Of a stretch of DNA of 64,000 nt, positions 8,780-19,258 are shown piece after piece. The notes under the pieces are model-generated. The model searched no databases. It was not told the DNA's origin and saw only the letters and a list, made by a program, of their open reading frames with translations. Origin of the DNA: Desertimonas sp963786985 (GTDB lineage Bacteria; Actinomycetota; Acidimicrobiia; Acidimicrobiales; Ilumatobacteraceae). Each line of letters opens with the position of its first letter. Position 1 is the first letter of the stretch. The stretch spans positions 124,001-188,000 of the forward strand of contig CAWBBL010000016.1 of the NCBI GenBank assembly GCA_963786985.1. The letters are read 5' to 3'. The translations under genes and the position numbers were made by a program.

Positions 8780-9682
8780 TCAGGAGGCTGGCGCCGGATA
8801 CTCGTCGGCGTTACGGACCCAGCCGGGTCGCTGCGAGAAGTCGAGGCGCGGCGGAGCGAACACGTCGATCAGCCAATGGTGCATCTCACCGACGGCCTGA
8901 CTCGTGTGGATCAGCGGCGGGGGGATCACCACGACGGCCGGGGCGACGCAGTGCTGATGCTCGTCGTCGCGCCAAGCTGTCGAGTCGGCGGTCCACGCGA
9001 CCCGCAGGTGATGCACGTAGTCACCGTGGACCTGCAGCGACACCTGTTCGAAATCGTCGTGGTGATGCGGCGACAGCTTGGTCGGATCACGCGGTTGGTC
9101 ATCCTCGGCGAGCACGTTGACCATCACCGTCGACGATCGGAAGATGCGACCGAACCGACCTTCCTCGAGGGGATGTTCGGAGAGCCGGTACACCCGCACT
9201 CCGTGTCCGGCCGGCGGATCCGGCCAGGCCATGAACGTGGCCACGTTGCCGTCGGGGTCGGTGTACTCGTCGGTGTTCGGGCATCGCGCCGCCAGCGCCG
9301 GGGCGGTGGCGGCGGCGATCACGCGCACGATCGTGCCTCCGCTGAGAACGCCGATGGTCGAGCTCCCCGGCGGGAGGATCACCACCGCCGGTTCGCTGAC
9401 GACGTCGCCTGAGGCGTCATCGATGCTGACTTCGGCCCCGTCGAGCACGAGCACAACCGACTCCCCATCGACACCGTCGACGACGAGGTCGTCGCCCGGT
9501 CGGGCCTCCGTGTAGGCGATGACGAGCGCCTGGCTCCGCGTCCACCACGTCCGACTTCCGTGGGGGTGGTCCTCGTCGGCCGCGGCCTTGCCGAGCTCTC
9601 GACACGACGCCGCTCGGGGCACCCCCGTCGCCGGCCCGGCCGTGACGAGCTGGGCACGCGGGTCGCTCGGATCGTACGGCAC
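8780..9682 (-). CDS. Cupin-fold protein, unknown substrate
   Basis: 300 residues with two beta-rich halves. The C-terminal half has SPHHHDDFEQVSLQVHG, a cupin motif 1 with clustered His for metal binding, and later PPLIHTS and MHHWLIDVF. The N-terminal half is cupin-like without clear metal ligands, so this is probably a bicupin. GTG start at 9682. It is convergent with the DUF3500 gene. Candidate roles are dioxygenase or isomerase; the substrate is not readable. Confidence 0.65.
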   Translation of the reverse strand: MPYDPSDPRAQLVTAGPATGVPRAASCRELGKAAADEDHPHGSRTWWTRSQALVIAYTEARPGDDLVVDGVDGESVVLVLDGAEVSIDDASGDVVSEPAVVILPPGSSTIGVLSGGTIVRVIAAATAPALAARCPNTDEYTDPDGNVATFMAWPDPPAGHGVRVYRLSEHPLEEGRFGRIFRSSTVMVNVLAEDDQPRDPTKLSPHHHDDFEQVSLQVHGDYVHHLRVAWTADSTAWRDDEHQHCVAPAVVVIPPPLIHTSQAVGEMHHWLIDVFAPPRLDFSQRPGWVRNADEYPAPAS

Positions 9683-9718
9683 TCGCCCATCGTGCCACTT
9701 GGGGCACTGCCAGCGGGT

Positions 9719-9789
9719 CTGGGCGGCCGGCGGTCCGGATTCCAGGCAGTTGGCCGCCCAGATTCGACGTTGGATCGCCGGCCGCCCAG
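9719..9789 (-). terminator. Probable terminator after UvrA-like gene
   Basis: Arm CTGGGCGGCCGGCG (9719-9732) is perfectly complementary to CGCCGGCCGCCCAG (9776-9789). An alternative shorter right arm (GGCCGCCCAG, 9752-9761) lies in between. It follows the stop of the minus-strand UvrA-like gene at 9821 and precedes the cupin gene, so it could end the UvrA-like transcript or act as an attenuator. Confidence 0.5.
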
Positions 9790-9820
9790 TTCGACAAGGG
9801 CGACCGGGCCTCGGCCTCGG

Positions 9821-12207
<2,387 letters not shown>

Positions 12208-12211
<4 letters not shown>

Positions 12212-12606
12212 GCCTGGGCGATGCGGACGAGGTTGCCCGAGGGATCGCGAAACGCGCAATCGCGCGCTCCCCACGGCTGGGACGCCGGCTCCTGGAGCAC
12301 CTCGGCACCGGACGCCCGGACCGTCTCGAACGTGGCGTCGAGGTCGTCCGAACGGAAGATCGCCGCCTGCAGCGATCCTTGGGCGACGAGTGCCTGGAGG
12401 GCGTCGCCCTCGGCCTGCGAACGCCCACCGTGCGGCTGAGACAGGACGATGTCGACGTCCTGGCCCGAAGCGCCGACGGTGACCCAGCGGAAGCCGTCGG
12501 ATGAGACATCGGCGCGGACCTCGAGGCCGAGCGCGTCGCGATAGAAGCCGAGGGCCTCGTCAGGGTCGTTGACCGGGATGAACATGGTGGAGATGGTGAC
12601 TGCCAT
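12208..12606 (-). CDS. VOC (glyoxalase/bleomycin-resistance) family protein
   Basis: 132 residues from the ATG at 12606: MAVTISTMFIPVNDPDEALG followed by FYRDALGLEV, then the second beta-alpha-beta-beta-beta half ending FRDPSGNLVRIAQA. It has the paired VOC modules that hold a metal or small ligand. Proteins of this subgroup are often encoded next to an AraC regulator of the kind found at 13438-13878; here a GPP34 gene and a strong hairpin separate them. It overlaps the UvrA-like start by 4 bases. The substrate is unknown. Confidence 0.85.
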
Positions 12607-12698
12607 GCGACGAACGGTAGGACCGCCGGCCCGTCGTTCGCTTCTCAGATCCTGCTCGGTGCTGAGCGCGTCGCCGGCGCCGACGGTGGCGGTCGACA

Positions 12699-12743
12699 TC
12701 TGGGTGCCGATCCTTGCGAATTCCGCAAGGATCGGCACCCAGA
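12699..12743. terminator. Perfect 20-bp hairpin downstream of GPP34 gene
   Basis: Arms at 12699-12718 and 12724-12743 (arm TCTGGGTGCCGATCCTTGCG) pair perfectly around the 5-base loop AATTC. It lies between the GPP34 stop (12770) and the VOC start (12606), both on the minus strand. No U-tract is present; it is likely a stable terminator or attenuator. Confidence 0.7.
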
Positions 12744-12769
12744 ACCCAGCGTCGCCGTCGAGGCGGCGA

Positions 12770-13438
12770 TCAACTCACGGCCACAGCGGTAGCGGCGACC
12801 GAAGCGGCAGCGACCGCCGCGGCTGCCTCGGCCAGTAGTTGCCGGGCAACCTCGCCGATCGGCTCGAGATGCGTGTCGTCAAGCGCGTGGTCGATCCGCC
12901 GCCGTGCGTGTTTGCGGTTTCGACGCTCCGGCGCAATGACCTCCAACAGCTGCGCCGGCCCGGTCATCGACAAGACCACCGCGGTTCGCGCGTCGAGCGC
13001 TGCGTCGCCGGCCGCGGCATCCCGAAGGCCGTCAAGGACGGTCGTCCGCGCCGAAACGTCGATGAACTCAAAGCGGGTTCTCCATCCGGCGTCGTCTGCG
13101 ACCAACACACCCCGCCTCACCAGTTCTCCAGTCACGGCGTCCCACGTGCCCGAACCGGTTCGCTCGGCGAGCCCGCGGCTCATGTGCGACATCACGGCCT
13201 TGATCTTCGGCCCCTTCTCGCTGACAACGTCGGCGGCCGCGGCCAGGAGCCCGGCCACCGGCGCGCCAGTGAGGACGAGGGTCCGCCGAGCTCTACCAGC
13301 GGTAGCCGCTCCGTCGAGCACCAACTCGCCGATCAGTAGTCCGGCAAGACAGGCGTTCAACTGGTCTCGAGTGCCGAGTGCGTGCCGTCCGGATTCGGGG
13401 TCGATTGCGACAAGCGCCAATTCCTCGGCCAGCAGCAT
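12770..13438 (-). CDS. GPP34 family phosphoprotein
   Basis: 222 residues from the ATG at 13438: MLLAEELALVAIDPESGRHA is the start typical of bacterial GPP34 (Golgi phosphoprotein 3-like) proteins. It then shows LNACLAGLLIGELVLDG, SEKGPKIKAVMSHM and an Ala-rich C-terminal helix. Eukaryotic relatives bind phosphatidylinositol-4-phosphate; actinobacterial members are uncharacterised and may bind membranes. The start codon overlaps the stop of the AraC-type regulator (ATGA), so it is translationally coupled to it. Confidence 0.85.
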   Translation of the reverse strand: MLLAEELALVAIDPESGRHALGTRDQLNACLAGLLIGELVLDGAATAGRARRTLVLTGAPVAGLLAAAADVVSEKGPKIKAVMSHMSRGLAERTGSGTWDAVTGELVRRGVLVADDAGWRTRFEFIDVSARTTVLDGLRDAAAGDAALDARTAVVLSMTGPAQLLEVIAPERRNRKHARRRIDHALDDTHLEPIGEVARQLLAEAAAAVAAASVAATAVAVS

Positions 13439-13878
13439 CAGCACAGAGTACGTGCCGTGCCGGCGGTAGCTGCTCGGACAGCGGTGCGCCGCGGTCGAGT
13501 CGCGACCTTGCTCACGCACGACGGGACGACCTCGAGGTCGCGGTGGTCGCGTCCGCGGTACTCCGACGGCGTGACGCCAACGATCTCGGTGAACCGCGAA
13601 CTGAACGAGCCGAGCGACGTGCAACCGACGGCGAAGCAGGTGTCGGTGACCGACTTCCCCTGGCGCAGCAGCGCCTTCGCCCGCTCGATACGACGCGTCA
13701 TGAGGTAGGCGTACGGAGTCTCACCGTAGGCCGCACGGAACTTGCGCGAGAAGTGGGCGGGAGACATCAGGGCGGCACGCGCCATCGCCGGGACATCAAG
13801 CGGCTGCGCGAAGTCACGGTCCATGAAGTCGCGGGCCCGGCGCAGGTACACCAGGTCGGCGATCTCCTCCGGCGTCAC
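13438..13878 (-). CDS. AraC-family transcriptional regulator
   Basis: 146 residues containing essentially only the double helix-turn-helix domain: FAQPLDVPAMARAALMSPAH, then FSRKFRAAYGETPYAYL, RRIERAKALLRQG and CFAVGCTSLGSFSSRF followed by GVTPSEYR. There is no N-terminal ligand domain; a short Arg/Ala-rich tail follows. It forms an ATGA overlap with GPP34. Regulators of this subgroup commonly pair with a VOC gene, and a VOC gene is found one gene further on. Confidence 0.9.
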   Translation of the reverse strand: MTPEEIADLVYLRRARDFMDRDFAQPLDVPAMARAALMSPAHFSRKFRAAYGETPYAYLMTRRIERAKALLRQGKSVTDTCFAVGCTSLGSFSSRFTEIVGVTPSEYRGRDHRDLEVVPSCVSKVATRPRRTAVRAATAGTARTLC

Positions 13879-14556
13879 TCCGGCGACGGTACCGGACCGC
13901 TCCCGGCGAGGAAACGAGCAGTGTGCACATCGGCACTCGACGGATTGCTGGCCAGCATGGACGTCGCATCAGTGACGAGAAGTTGAAGCCGCTGCTGCGT
14001 TGGGTGCACAAGCTCACCCGAACGCCCAACGACATGGCTGCCGCGGCGGCGTAGACCTCTCTCGGGACGGGTCACCACCTCCTCTTGCCCGCTGTCCCCT
14101 CGTCGCAGCGTCCACCGCTCGGCCACGATGCGAGACCTTCAGTCAGCACTTGATCCGCTGCGCCTGCGCGACTCATGTCGTCCAGTACGGCACCGAACGT
14201 CGTCAGGGCGTACCACTGCCCGCCACGTTCGTCGACGTGCCCGCTGAGTTCACCGTCACTTTGCCTCCGGATCTCTTCCACGAGGGTCGAGCATGTCATC
14301 ACGATCGACGTCAGGAGTGGTCCACGGGCGTCCTGGCGAACAGCGCCGACGATCGTGACCTCAGCTGCCCCGGTTCCGTGCGCCGGTTTGGTCGCGAGGA
14401 CGACCGGGTACCCCGGCTACGGGTTGAACAGCCAGCCCATCAGGCAGGTGGAGGCTGGAAGCGTGCTTCCAGCAAGGCGGTCAACGAGTTGGCGCTGCTC
14501 CGAGGATTGGTCCCGCATTGGGAGGAAGCGATGCGAGCTCGATTGGACAGCAAGCG
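13879..14556. other. Gene-poor stretch, no confident gene
   Basis: About 680 bases between the AraC regulator and the CBM48 gene. Open frames exist on both strands (for example plus 14000-14560 and minus 14072-14302), but none shows a recognisable family, a good ribosome site or a consistent codon pattern. The minus-strand frame at 14072-14302 has a plausible amphipathic stretch (AVLDDMSRAGAADQVLTEGL) and could be a gene remnant. Confidence 0.4.
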
Positions 14557-14952
14557 ATGATCATCATCGTCCCGGAAGGACCTCATACCGTGCGCGCCAC
14601 GTTTCGTGTTCGCTGCGGCGTGGGCCGCCACGAGGTCTGCGTCGTCGGTGAGTTCAACGACTGGTCGCCAACGGCGAACCCGATGACGTTCGACGGCTAT
14701 TGCTACGTCGCCGAGATCGTCGTCCCGACGGGTCAGGCCTACCGATTCCGCTACCTCATCGACAACGACCGATGGATGATCGACTGGGGAGCGGACCGGT
14801 ATGCCCCGAACGGCCTCGGCGGAGGTGACTCGGTGCTCGACCTCACCAGGCCGCGAGCATCGCGTGTTGGCTCGACCGGGTCCGGGCCTTCGACACATCA
14901 CGCCGCGTTGGCATCACGCCAATTCCGGAAAGAGATCACCACCGATGTCTAG
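14557..14952 (+). CDS. CBM48-like glycogen-binding domain protein
   Basis: About 131 residues from the ATG at 14557. The domain reads VRATFRVRCGVGRHEVCVVG, EFNDWSPTANPM and AYRFRYLIDNDRWMID, the immunoglobulin-like fold found at the N-terminus of glycogen branching enzymes and in AMPK beta. It stands alone with no catalytic domain, then has a Ser/Arg-rich tail. It may target a partner to alpha-glucan or act as a small sensor. It overlaps the next small gene by 8 bases. Confidence 0.75.
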   Translation: MIIIVPEGPHTVRATFRVRCGVGRHEVCVVGEFNDWSPTANPMTFDGYCYVAEIVVPTGQAYRFRYLIDNDRWMIDWGADRYAPNGLGGGDSVLDLTRPRASRVGSTGSGPSTHHAALASRQFRKEITTDV

Positions 14953-15142
14953 CGACCCGGTGAGCACGAGCTCCCTGGATACGTGGACTCAGCAGGACTG
15001 GCGCGACTTCCAGTGGTACGGCGTCTGCCCTTGCGGTCGGCTGCGACACGAACACCCCGTGGTCGACGATTCGGGCATGCTGACCGACGTGGTCGCCCGA
15101 TGCGACGCCGGACACAACATCGACCTCTTCGACATCCTCTGA
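14945..15142 (+). CDS. Small zinc-ribbon-like protein (65 aa)
   Basis: ATG at 14945 inside the end of the CBM48 gene, with GGAAAGAGATC upstream. The product has CPCG (about residue 29) and later RCDAGHN, a Cys/His arrangement that could bind one zinc ion, plus Trp-rich TQQDWRDFQWYG. The overlap implies coupled translation with the glycogen-binding protein. No named family is recognised. Confidence 0.6.
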   Translation: MSSDPVSTSSLDTWTQQDWRDFQWYGVCPCGRLRHEHPVVDDSGMLTDVVARCDAGHNIDLFDIL

Positions 15143-15253
15143 CCGGGTCAACGCACATCCGTCGATCGGTGCGGGTCTGTCACGGCCGACGCCGGCGAGG
15201 CGGCATGAGCAAAATCGGCAGATCTGGCGCGTCGCGACGTCGCGGTGAAGCGA

Positions 15254-15358
15254 CGCTCACGGCTGCTGTTGAACCGTGAGCGCCTGCACTGTTCCGCCTG
15301 CGGCCGCAGGCTCTCAGCGCCGGGTCTTCTGTACCCGGCGGGTGGCCCTGCCAGCCAC
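15254..15358 (+). promoter_or_regulatory. Cluster of four hairpins upstream of the ANTAR gene
   Basis: Successive perfect stems: 15254-15262 with 15274-15282 (9 bp), the 16-base palindrome 15296-15311, 15318-15325 with 15333-15340 (8 bp, loop CTTCTGT), and 15342-15346 with 15354-15358 (5 bp, loop CCTGCCA). ANTAR proteins act on paired RNA hairpins, so an autoregulatory leader is possible. The loops are 7 or more bases rather than the textbook hexaloop, and a TAGAAA hexamer 7 bases before the start could make the gene leaderless instead. Confidence 0.4.
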
Positions 15359-15377
15359 GTCGTGTAGAAAGTCGTCC

Positions 15378-15788
15378 GTGACCGAGGACGCGCGTTTCTC
15401 ATCGCTGCGGGACGACATCATCAAGATGCTCGCGGGCGCTCTCGAAACCGAGAAGCGGCACGCTTCCGAGATGGAACGCCGCGACCAGCAACACATCGCC
15501 GAAGCGGAGCGCCGCGACGAGCTCCATGTGCAGGAGCTGCATCGTCGAGATGATCTGCATGCCCACGAGCTGGAGATGATTCGCGACGCGCTGGAAACCC
15601 GCGACATCGTCGGACAGGCCAAGGGCGTCATCATGGCTGCGTTGTCGTGTTCGCCCGACGAGGCGTTCCATCTGCTCCGGCAGCAATCACAGCACGAGAA
15701 CCGCAAGCTCGTCGAGGTCGCTGCCGACATCGCCGGGCGGGCCTCTTCACGAGTCGACGGACCGTACCGACCACCCGGCGAGACCTAG
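15378..15788 (+). CDS. ANTAR-domain RNA-binding regulator with His-rich coiled coil
   Basis: 136 residues from the GTG at 15378. The C-terminal ANTAR domain reads RDIVGQAKGVIMAALSCSPD, EAFHLLRQQSQHENRKL and VEVAADI, the three-helix fold that binds tandem RNA hairpins to prevent termination. The N-terminal half has no GAF or PAS sensor. It is a charged coiled coil built of three 11-residue repeats (RRDQQHIAEAE, RRDELHVQELH, RRDDLHAHELE). The regular His could bind metal or respond to pH, but this is inference. The four hairpins upstream are candidate targets. Confidence 0.85.
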   Translation: MTEDARFSSLRDDIIKMLAGALETEKRHASEMERRDQQHIAEAERRDELHVQELHRRDDLHAHELEMIRDALETRDIVGQAKGVIMAALSCSPDEAFHLLRQQSQHENRKLVEVAADIAGRASSRVDGPYRPPGET

Positions 15789-15891
15789 CGCGGACCGTAT
15801 CCCCCGCAGAGTAAACGGATGGGTGGTCGGTTGCCTCTTCGCACGCGGCGACCTTCATCGCAAGGCCCGCGCGCGCGTCGGGGCGGGCGGG

Positions 15892-16419
15892 TCACTCAGG
15901 TGTAGCCGGCGCGTCCGGCTCCTGCGCTTCCGCCGCCTCGACCTGAGGAGCTGCCGCGTCCACCTCGGCGACCGCTTCATCCGTGGGACTCAGTACGTGG
16001 AGTTCGCCGCCGAGCTCGGTGAGCTTGTCGGAGAGCGCCGACGCCTCGGTCTGCGCGACCAGAGCTCCGACCGCAGCCTGGCCGCTCGACAAAGCATCGG
16101 CAATCTGGTCACGCTCGGCACTGTCGACCCCGAGTCCCTTGTGGTGCAGCCCTCCGAGCACACCGCCGGCGAGGGCTCCGGCAAGCAGGCCGGGCGGCGT
16201 AAGGGCCGCGAGTACCACTCCGATGCCCGCACCCTTGCCCCAGCTGCGCCGGCCAATCTTCTGCGTCTTGACCTTGCCGTTCTCATCGAGCACGAGGATG
16301 CCAATCGCATTCAGCTTGACGTCGTCGTCGAGCTTGTCCCAGTCCTTGAGGGACTGGGCGGCGGTGTCGGCGGCCGCTTCGTCCGGGAAGATGGCTACCA
16401 CGACTTGCTTGTCGCCCAT
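15892..16419 (-). CDS. DUF1269 family membrane protein
   Basis: 175 residues. It opens MGDKQVVVAIFPDEAAADTA, has a short glycine-zipper membrane hairpin (GKGAGIGVVLAALTPPG, LLAGALAGGVLGGLHHKGLG, about residues 62-95), then a helical region and an acidic Ala/Glu-rich tail. This is the DUF1269 layout. Members are often near stress genes; here the neighbours are ANTAR, GNAT and hsp20. It is convergent with the ANTAR gene. No biochemical role is known to me. Confidence 0.85.
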   Translation of the reverse strand: MGDKQVVVAIFPDEAAADTAAQSLKDWDKLDDDVKLNAIGILVLDENGKVKTQKIGRRSWGKGAGIGVVLAALTPPGLLAGALAGGVLGGLHHKGLGVDSAERDQIADALSSGQAAVGALVAQTEASALSDKLTELGGELHVLSPTDEAVAEVDAAAPQVEAAEAQEPDAPATPE

Positions 16420-16522
16420 GTCGGTCGCTCCTGTCTTAGGGGTGTCGTCGAAAGTTCCCCCCGCAGCTTGCTCAGCCAGCCGCGCCGGGTCAAGGGGCCA
16501 ACGAGGATCTGGGAGTCCACCG

Positions 16523-17035
16523 TCACGAGTGCGTGACTGTCGACGCCCGGATGGAGAGACGCGACGAGTGGTCGTTAACGAGGTCGTCGCGCCAGTCCTC
16601 GGATTCGTACAGCCGGCGGGCGCGGTCGTTCTGGGGAACGACCCACAGCACTGCTTCCCGGTGGCCGAGCCCGCCCAGCTCCGCGGTCACGTCGCGCAGC
16701 AACGCTCGGCCGAACCCACGGCCCCACACCTGGGGGTCGAGGTTGATCGCGTACAACTCGCCGATGCCCGGGACCCGACCGTCGTGTTCGGGTCCGGCCG
16801 CGGCGAACCCGACGACCACGCCGTCATCCACGATCACCTTGAGTCGCTGATCGGGCTGCAACGCCAGCACCTGGCGGCGCCAGTAGGCGCCTCGGTCGTC
16901 AACGTCGAGGTCGTCGAGGTACGCATCGGGCATCACGTCTCGATACGCGGCCTGCCACGCACGCACCTGGATCGCGGCGAGCCGCTCGGCATCACCGAGC
17001 TGCACGCAACGAATCGTCAGCGGCACCACGTGCAT
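16523..17035 (-). CDS. GNAT family N-acetyltransferase
   Basis: 170 residues from the ATG at 17035 (a GTG seven codons upstream is also possible). IRCVQLGDAERLAAIQVRAW is beta1/alpha1 and ELYAINLDPQVWGRGFGRAL holds the acetyl-CoA pyrophosphate loop (WGRGFGRAL). AVLWVVPQNDRARRLYES is the C-terminal block. The acceptor is not readable. Confidence 0.88.
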   Translation of the reverse strand: MHVVPLTIRCVQLGDAERLAAIQVRAWQAAYRDVMPDAYLDDLDVDDRGAYWRRQVLALQPDQRLKVIVDDGVVVGFAAAGPEHDGRVPGIGELYAINLDPQVWGRGFGRALLRDVTAELGGLGHREAVLWVVPQNDRARRLYESEDWRDDLVNDHSSRLSIRASTVTHS

Positions 17036-17122
17036 CCTGTTCACCCAATAGGCCACGGCCGCAGCGCGTTTCTGCCAGCTCCCCGCAGCCTGGCGCTGCC
17101 CGGGGTTCGGCGCCGCCTCGCG

Positions 17123-17479
17123 TTACGGGCGGGTGGCAGCTCTGTGTGTCGCGATCTGCCGGCGAAGTCCAGCGATCTCGTCTTGCAGTTCGATGATTCG
17201 CTGTGCTCCAGTGACGGTCATTCCTTCGCCAATGAGCGTGTTGATGGCGTCGATGTGATCGATTTCGACACGGCTGTAGCGGCGTTGGCCGCCGGCTGAC
17301 CGCTGTGGGCTGACGACCTGCAGCGATTCGAGTCGGCGCAGGAACGCCGCCTGGACCCCGAGCATGTCGGCAACTTGACCGACCGTATAGAACGGGGCGG
17401 TGTCATCGGTGAGCGGCAGTGGCCGGCGGGGCCGGACGGCGGCGGCGTGGGCGTCGGCCGCCCGGCCCGGGTCGTTCAC
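17123..17479 (-). CDS. MerR-family regulator, HspR-like
   Basis: 118 residues. The winged helix reads FYTVGQVADMLGVQAAFLRR, LESLQVVSPQRSAGGQRRYS, then a short coiled coil (AQRIIELQDEIAGLRRQIA). It lacks a Cys-rich ligand loop. The GTG start overlaps the Hsp20 stop (GTGA), the arrangement seen in hsp20-merR heat-shock operons where the regulator represses its own operon. It likely acts on the palindrome at 18018-18029; that link is inference. Confidence 0.88.
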   Translation of the reverse strand: MNDPGRAADAHAAAVRPRRPLPLTDDTAPFYTVGQVADMLGVQAAFLRRLESLQVVSPQRSAGGQRRYSRVEIDHIDAINTLIGEGMTVTGAQRIIELQDEIAGLRRQIATHRAATRP

Positions 17480-17946
17480 GAGGTGGCCGCGTTGACAGTC
17501 TCGCGCTCGCCATCGGAAGACTTGGCGTCGATCGGCTTGCGTTGCTGGCGCCCTGCGGACACGCTCACCCGTCGCGGCTTGGCCTGCTCTTTGACGGGGA
17601 TCCGCACGGTCAACACGCCGTCGGCGTGCTCTGCCGCGAGCCGTTCGCTGTCGAGGCTGTCGGCGAGGAACAACTGACGGCTGAACGTGCCCTGCGGACG
17701 CTCACCAATCAACAACTCGACGTCGTCACCGATGGTCCTGGCTCGTTCGGCATGCACCGTCAGCACGTTGCGCTCCACCGTCAGGTCGATCGAGTCTGAC
17801 GCGACTCCTGGCAAGTCGAACTGGACGACGAACTCGTCGCCGCGCCGAAAGGCGTCGATGGGCATCGCCGCCGGGCGGGCGCTTGTTCCGAAGACCTGTT
17901 GAGCCACTCGATCGAGCTCACGGAATGGATCTGTACGCATCAACAT
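17476..17946 (-). CDS. Hsp20/alpha-crystallin small heat-shock protein
   Basis: 156 residues. MRTDPFRELDRVAQQVFG is the N-terminal arm, and MPIDAFRRGDEFVVQFDLPG opens the alpha-crystallin domain. It continues with IDLTVERNVLTVHAER and ADGVLTVRIPV (the conserved GVLTxxxP close). The C-terminal tail is basic. It is an ATP-independent holdase for unfolding proteins. The ATG at 17946 is preceded by AGAGGAGAAACC. It is first gene of the hsp20-merR operon. Confidence 0.95.
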   Translation of the reverse strand: MLMRTDPFRELDRVAQQVFGTSARPAAMPIDAFRRGDEFVVQFDLPGVASDSIDLTVERNVLTVHAERARTIGDDVELLIGERPQGTFSRQLFLADSLDSERLAAEHADGVLTVRIPVKEQAKPRRVSVSAGRQQRKPIDAKSSDGERETVNAATS

Positions 17947-17991
17947 GGTCGGTTTCTCCTCTCATCATCCTGGAAGGGTGGTACTAGCTTG

Positions 17992-18029
17992 TTTATCGCG
18001 CTGATTCAGAAAACTGTCAAGTCGACTTG
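17992..18029 (-). promoter_or_regulatory. hsp20-merR promoter and operator-like palindrome
   Basis: On the minus strand TTGACA (18015-18020) and GATAAA (17992-17997) are 17 bases apart, a near-ideal sigma-70 promoter. The 12-base palindrome CAAGTCGACTTG (18018-18029) overlaps the -35 box, where a repressor would block polymerase. The classical HAIR sequence (CTTGAGT-N7-ACTCAAG) is absent. Confidence 0.65.
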
Positions 18030-18086
18030 GAGGTATCGTCAACCACGCCACTCGCCCTGCCCCGACGACGACACGCTCGCCGGTGC

Positions 18087-18632
18087 TCATGGCAGCAAGG
18101 CCTCTTCGACCGTTGCCACGCGATGGGCCTCCAACTGCGTGCATTGATCCCTCGCCCGTCGCTGCAAGTCGTCGAAATCGAATCCGGCCAAGTCGGAGCG
18201 ACCTTGCTGGAGGACACTGAGCGAGCGCCACAGCGACTCCTTGGTCCGGATCCCGGCGACAAGCATCTCCAATTCGATCAGCCGGCTCAGCGGCGAGTAA
18301 CCACGCAGCTTGCCGTTCGGTTTGAGTCGGCCGATGAACTCGGCGACGCGGGCGATGAGCATCTTGGACCGACTCGGCCGACACTCGAGTCGGTCGATGA
18401 TCTCGTCCAACATGGTCACGTCGTGTTCGATCGCTCGGCAGACCGCCGCCGCATCGTCGGCGAGGAAGCTGACGGCATTGGCGGCGGCGAAGCGCTTGGC
18501 CCGGGCGAGTCCGGCTGCGGCGCCGGCGCGGTGGTCGGCCAAATAGATGCGAAGCAACCGGTCGCTGCCCGCCGACCGGCTCGTTCCCGACGAAGTAGCC
18601 GGAGCGGACGGTGGGTTTGTGTCGACGACCAT
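18087..18632 (-). CDS. Conserved hypothetical protein, helical
   Basis: 181 residues from the ATG at 18632. A Ser/Pro-rich start is followed by a fully helical body with regular heptad-like pattern (GLARAKRFAAANAVSFLADD, IEHDVTMLDEIIDRLECRPS, LIELEMLVAGIRTKESLWRS). No transmembrane segment or known domain is seen. Codon use and composition are normal for a real gene. It lies between hsp20-merR and the secreted protein at 18773 on the same strand. Function unknown. Confidence 0.6.
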   Translation of the reverse strand: MVVDTNPPSAPATSSGTSRSAGSDRLLRIYLADHRAGAAAGLARAKRFAAANAVSFLADDAAAVCRAIEHDVTMLDEIIDRLECRPSRSKMLIARVAEFIGRLKPNGKLRGYSPLSRLIELEMLVAGIRTKESLWRSLSVLQQGRSDLAGFDFDDLQRRARDQCTQLEAHRVATVEEALLP

Positions 18633-18772
18633 GAACGCTGGTACCCGACAGCTCGGGGCGATAGTCGCCCGACACCGACGGCGACGGCCACGGCGAGGTC
18701 GTTCGTTGAGACGGGCCCGTCCGGCGAATGTCCGGCAAATGCCTTGGTTTCGGGGCTTGGTTTCGGGGTTGA

Positions 18773-19258
18773 CTATGGCGTGATCGGACGGAGCACGCTG
18801 TTGGCGATCGGCACGCCGTCGGCGCCAACGGCCACGACGAACCACTGACCCGGTCCGGTGATCAATGGGCCCGGGGCGTCGTCGGGAGGCGTTTGGTCCC
18901 AGCCGCCGAGTACCACCTCGGTGGCGGTGCCCTGCCATGCCCAAACCGGCTCGTTCGCCGCGTCGAGGATCGCGAGGAGGTACGACGTCGCCCCTTCGAT
19001 GGCGCTCCACCGGAACGTCGGCCGGTTCCCGGCCGCAGTCGTCGCCGGCTCGAGCAGCTGGAGCGGTGCGAGCCCGACGTCGATCGCCTGTCCCGGCAGC
19101 TCGGCCGCGACCGGCGCGGAGGTTGGTGTTGCGGTCGTCGTCGTCGTCGACGACGACACGGACGCGGCGGAGTCCCCGGTGTTGACGATGAGTGTTGCAA
19201 CGACGGCTCCGGCCGTCAGCGCCGCGGCAAACCGGCCCACGTTCAGCCTTGCGCGCAT
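18773..19258 (-). CDS. Small secreted protein with Thr/Ser linker
   Basis: 161 residues. N-terminal basic residues and a hydrophobic segment (FAAALTAGAVVATLIVNTG) form a signal peptide or anchor. A Ser/Thr/Ala linker (SSSTTTTTATPTSAPV) follows, then a compact domain with VGLAPLQLLEPATT and PTFRWSAIEGATSYLLAIL. This last block looks like a fibronectin-III-like strand pattern common in bacterial cell-surface proteins. The start overlaps the preceding secreted-protein gene by 16 bases, so the two are co-expressed. Confidence 0.6.
   Translation of the reverse strand: MRARLNVGRFAAALTAGAVVATLIVNTGDSAASVSSSTTTTTATPTSAPVAAELPGQAIDVGLAPLQLLEPATTAAGNRPTFRWSAIEGATSYLLAILDAANEPVWAWQGTATEVVLGGWDQTPPDDAPGPLITGPGQWFVVAVGADGVPIANSVLRPITP

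Noticed and set aside
14000..14560. A 186-codon plus-strand frame
   Set aside because: Mixed composition, no family, ends just after the CBM48 start, no ribosome site.
17947..18030. HAIR operator for HspR
   Set aside because: CTTGAGT-N7-ACTCAAG is not present; only the shorter CAAGTCGACTTG palindrome is seen.
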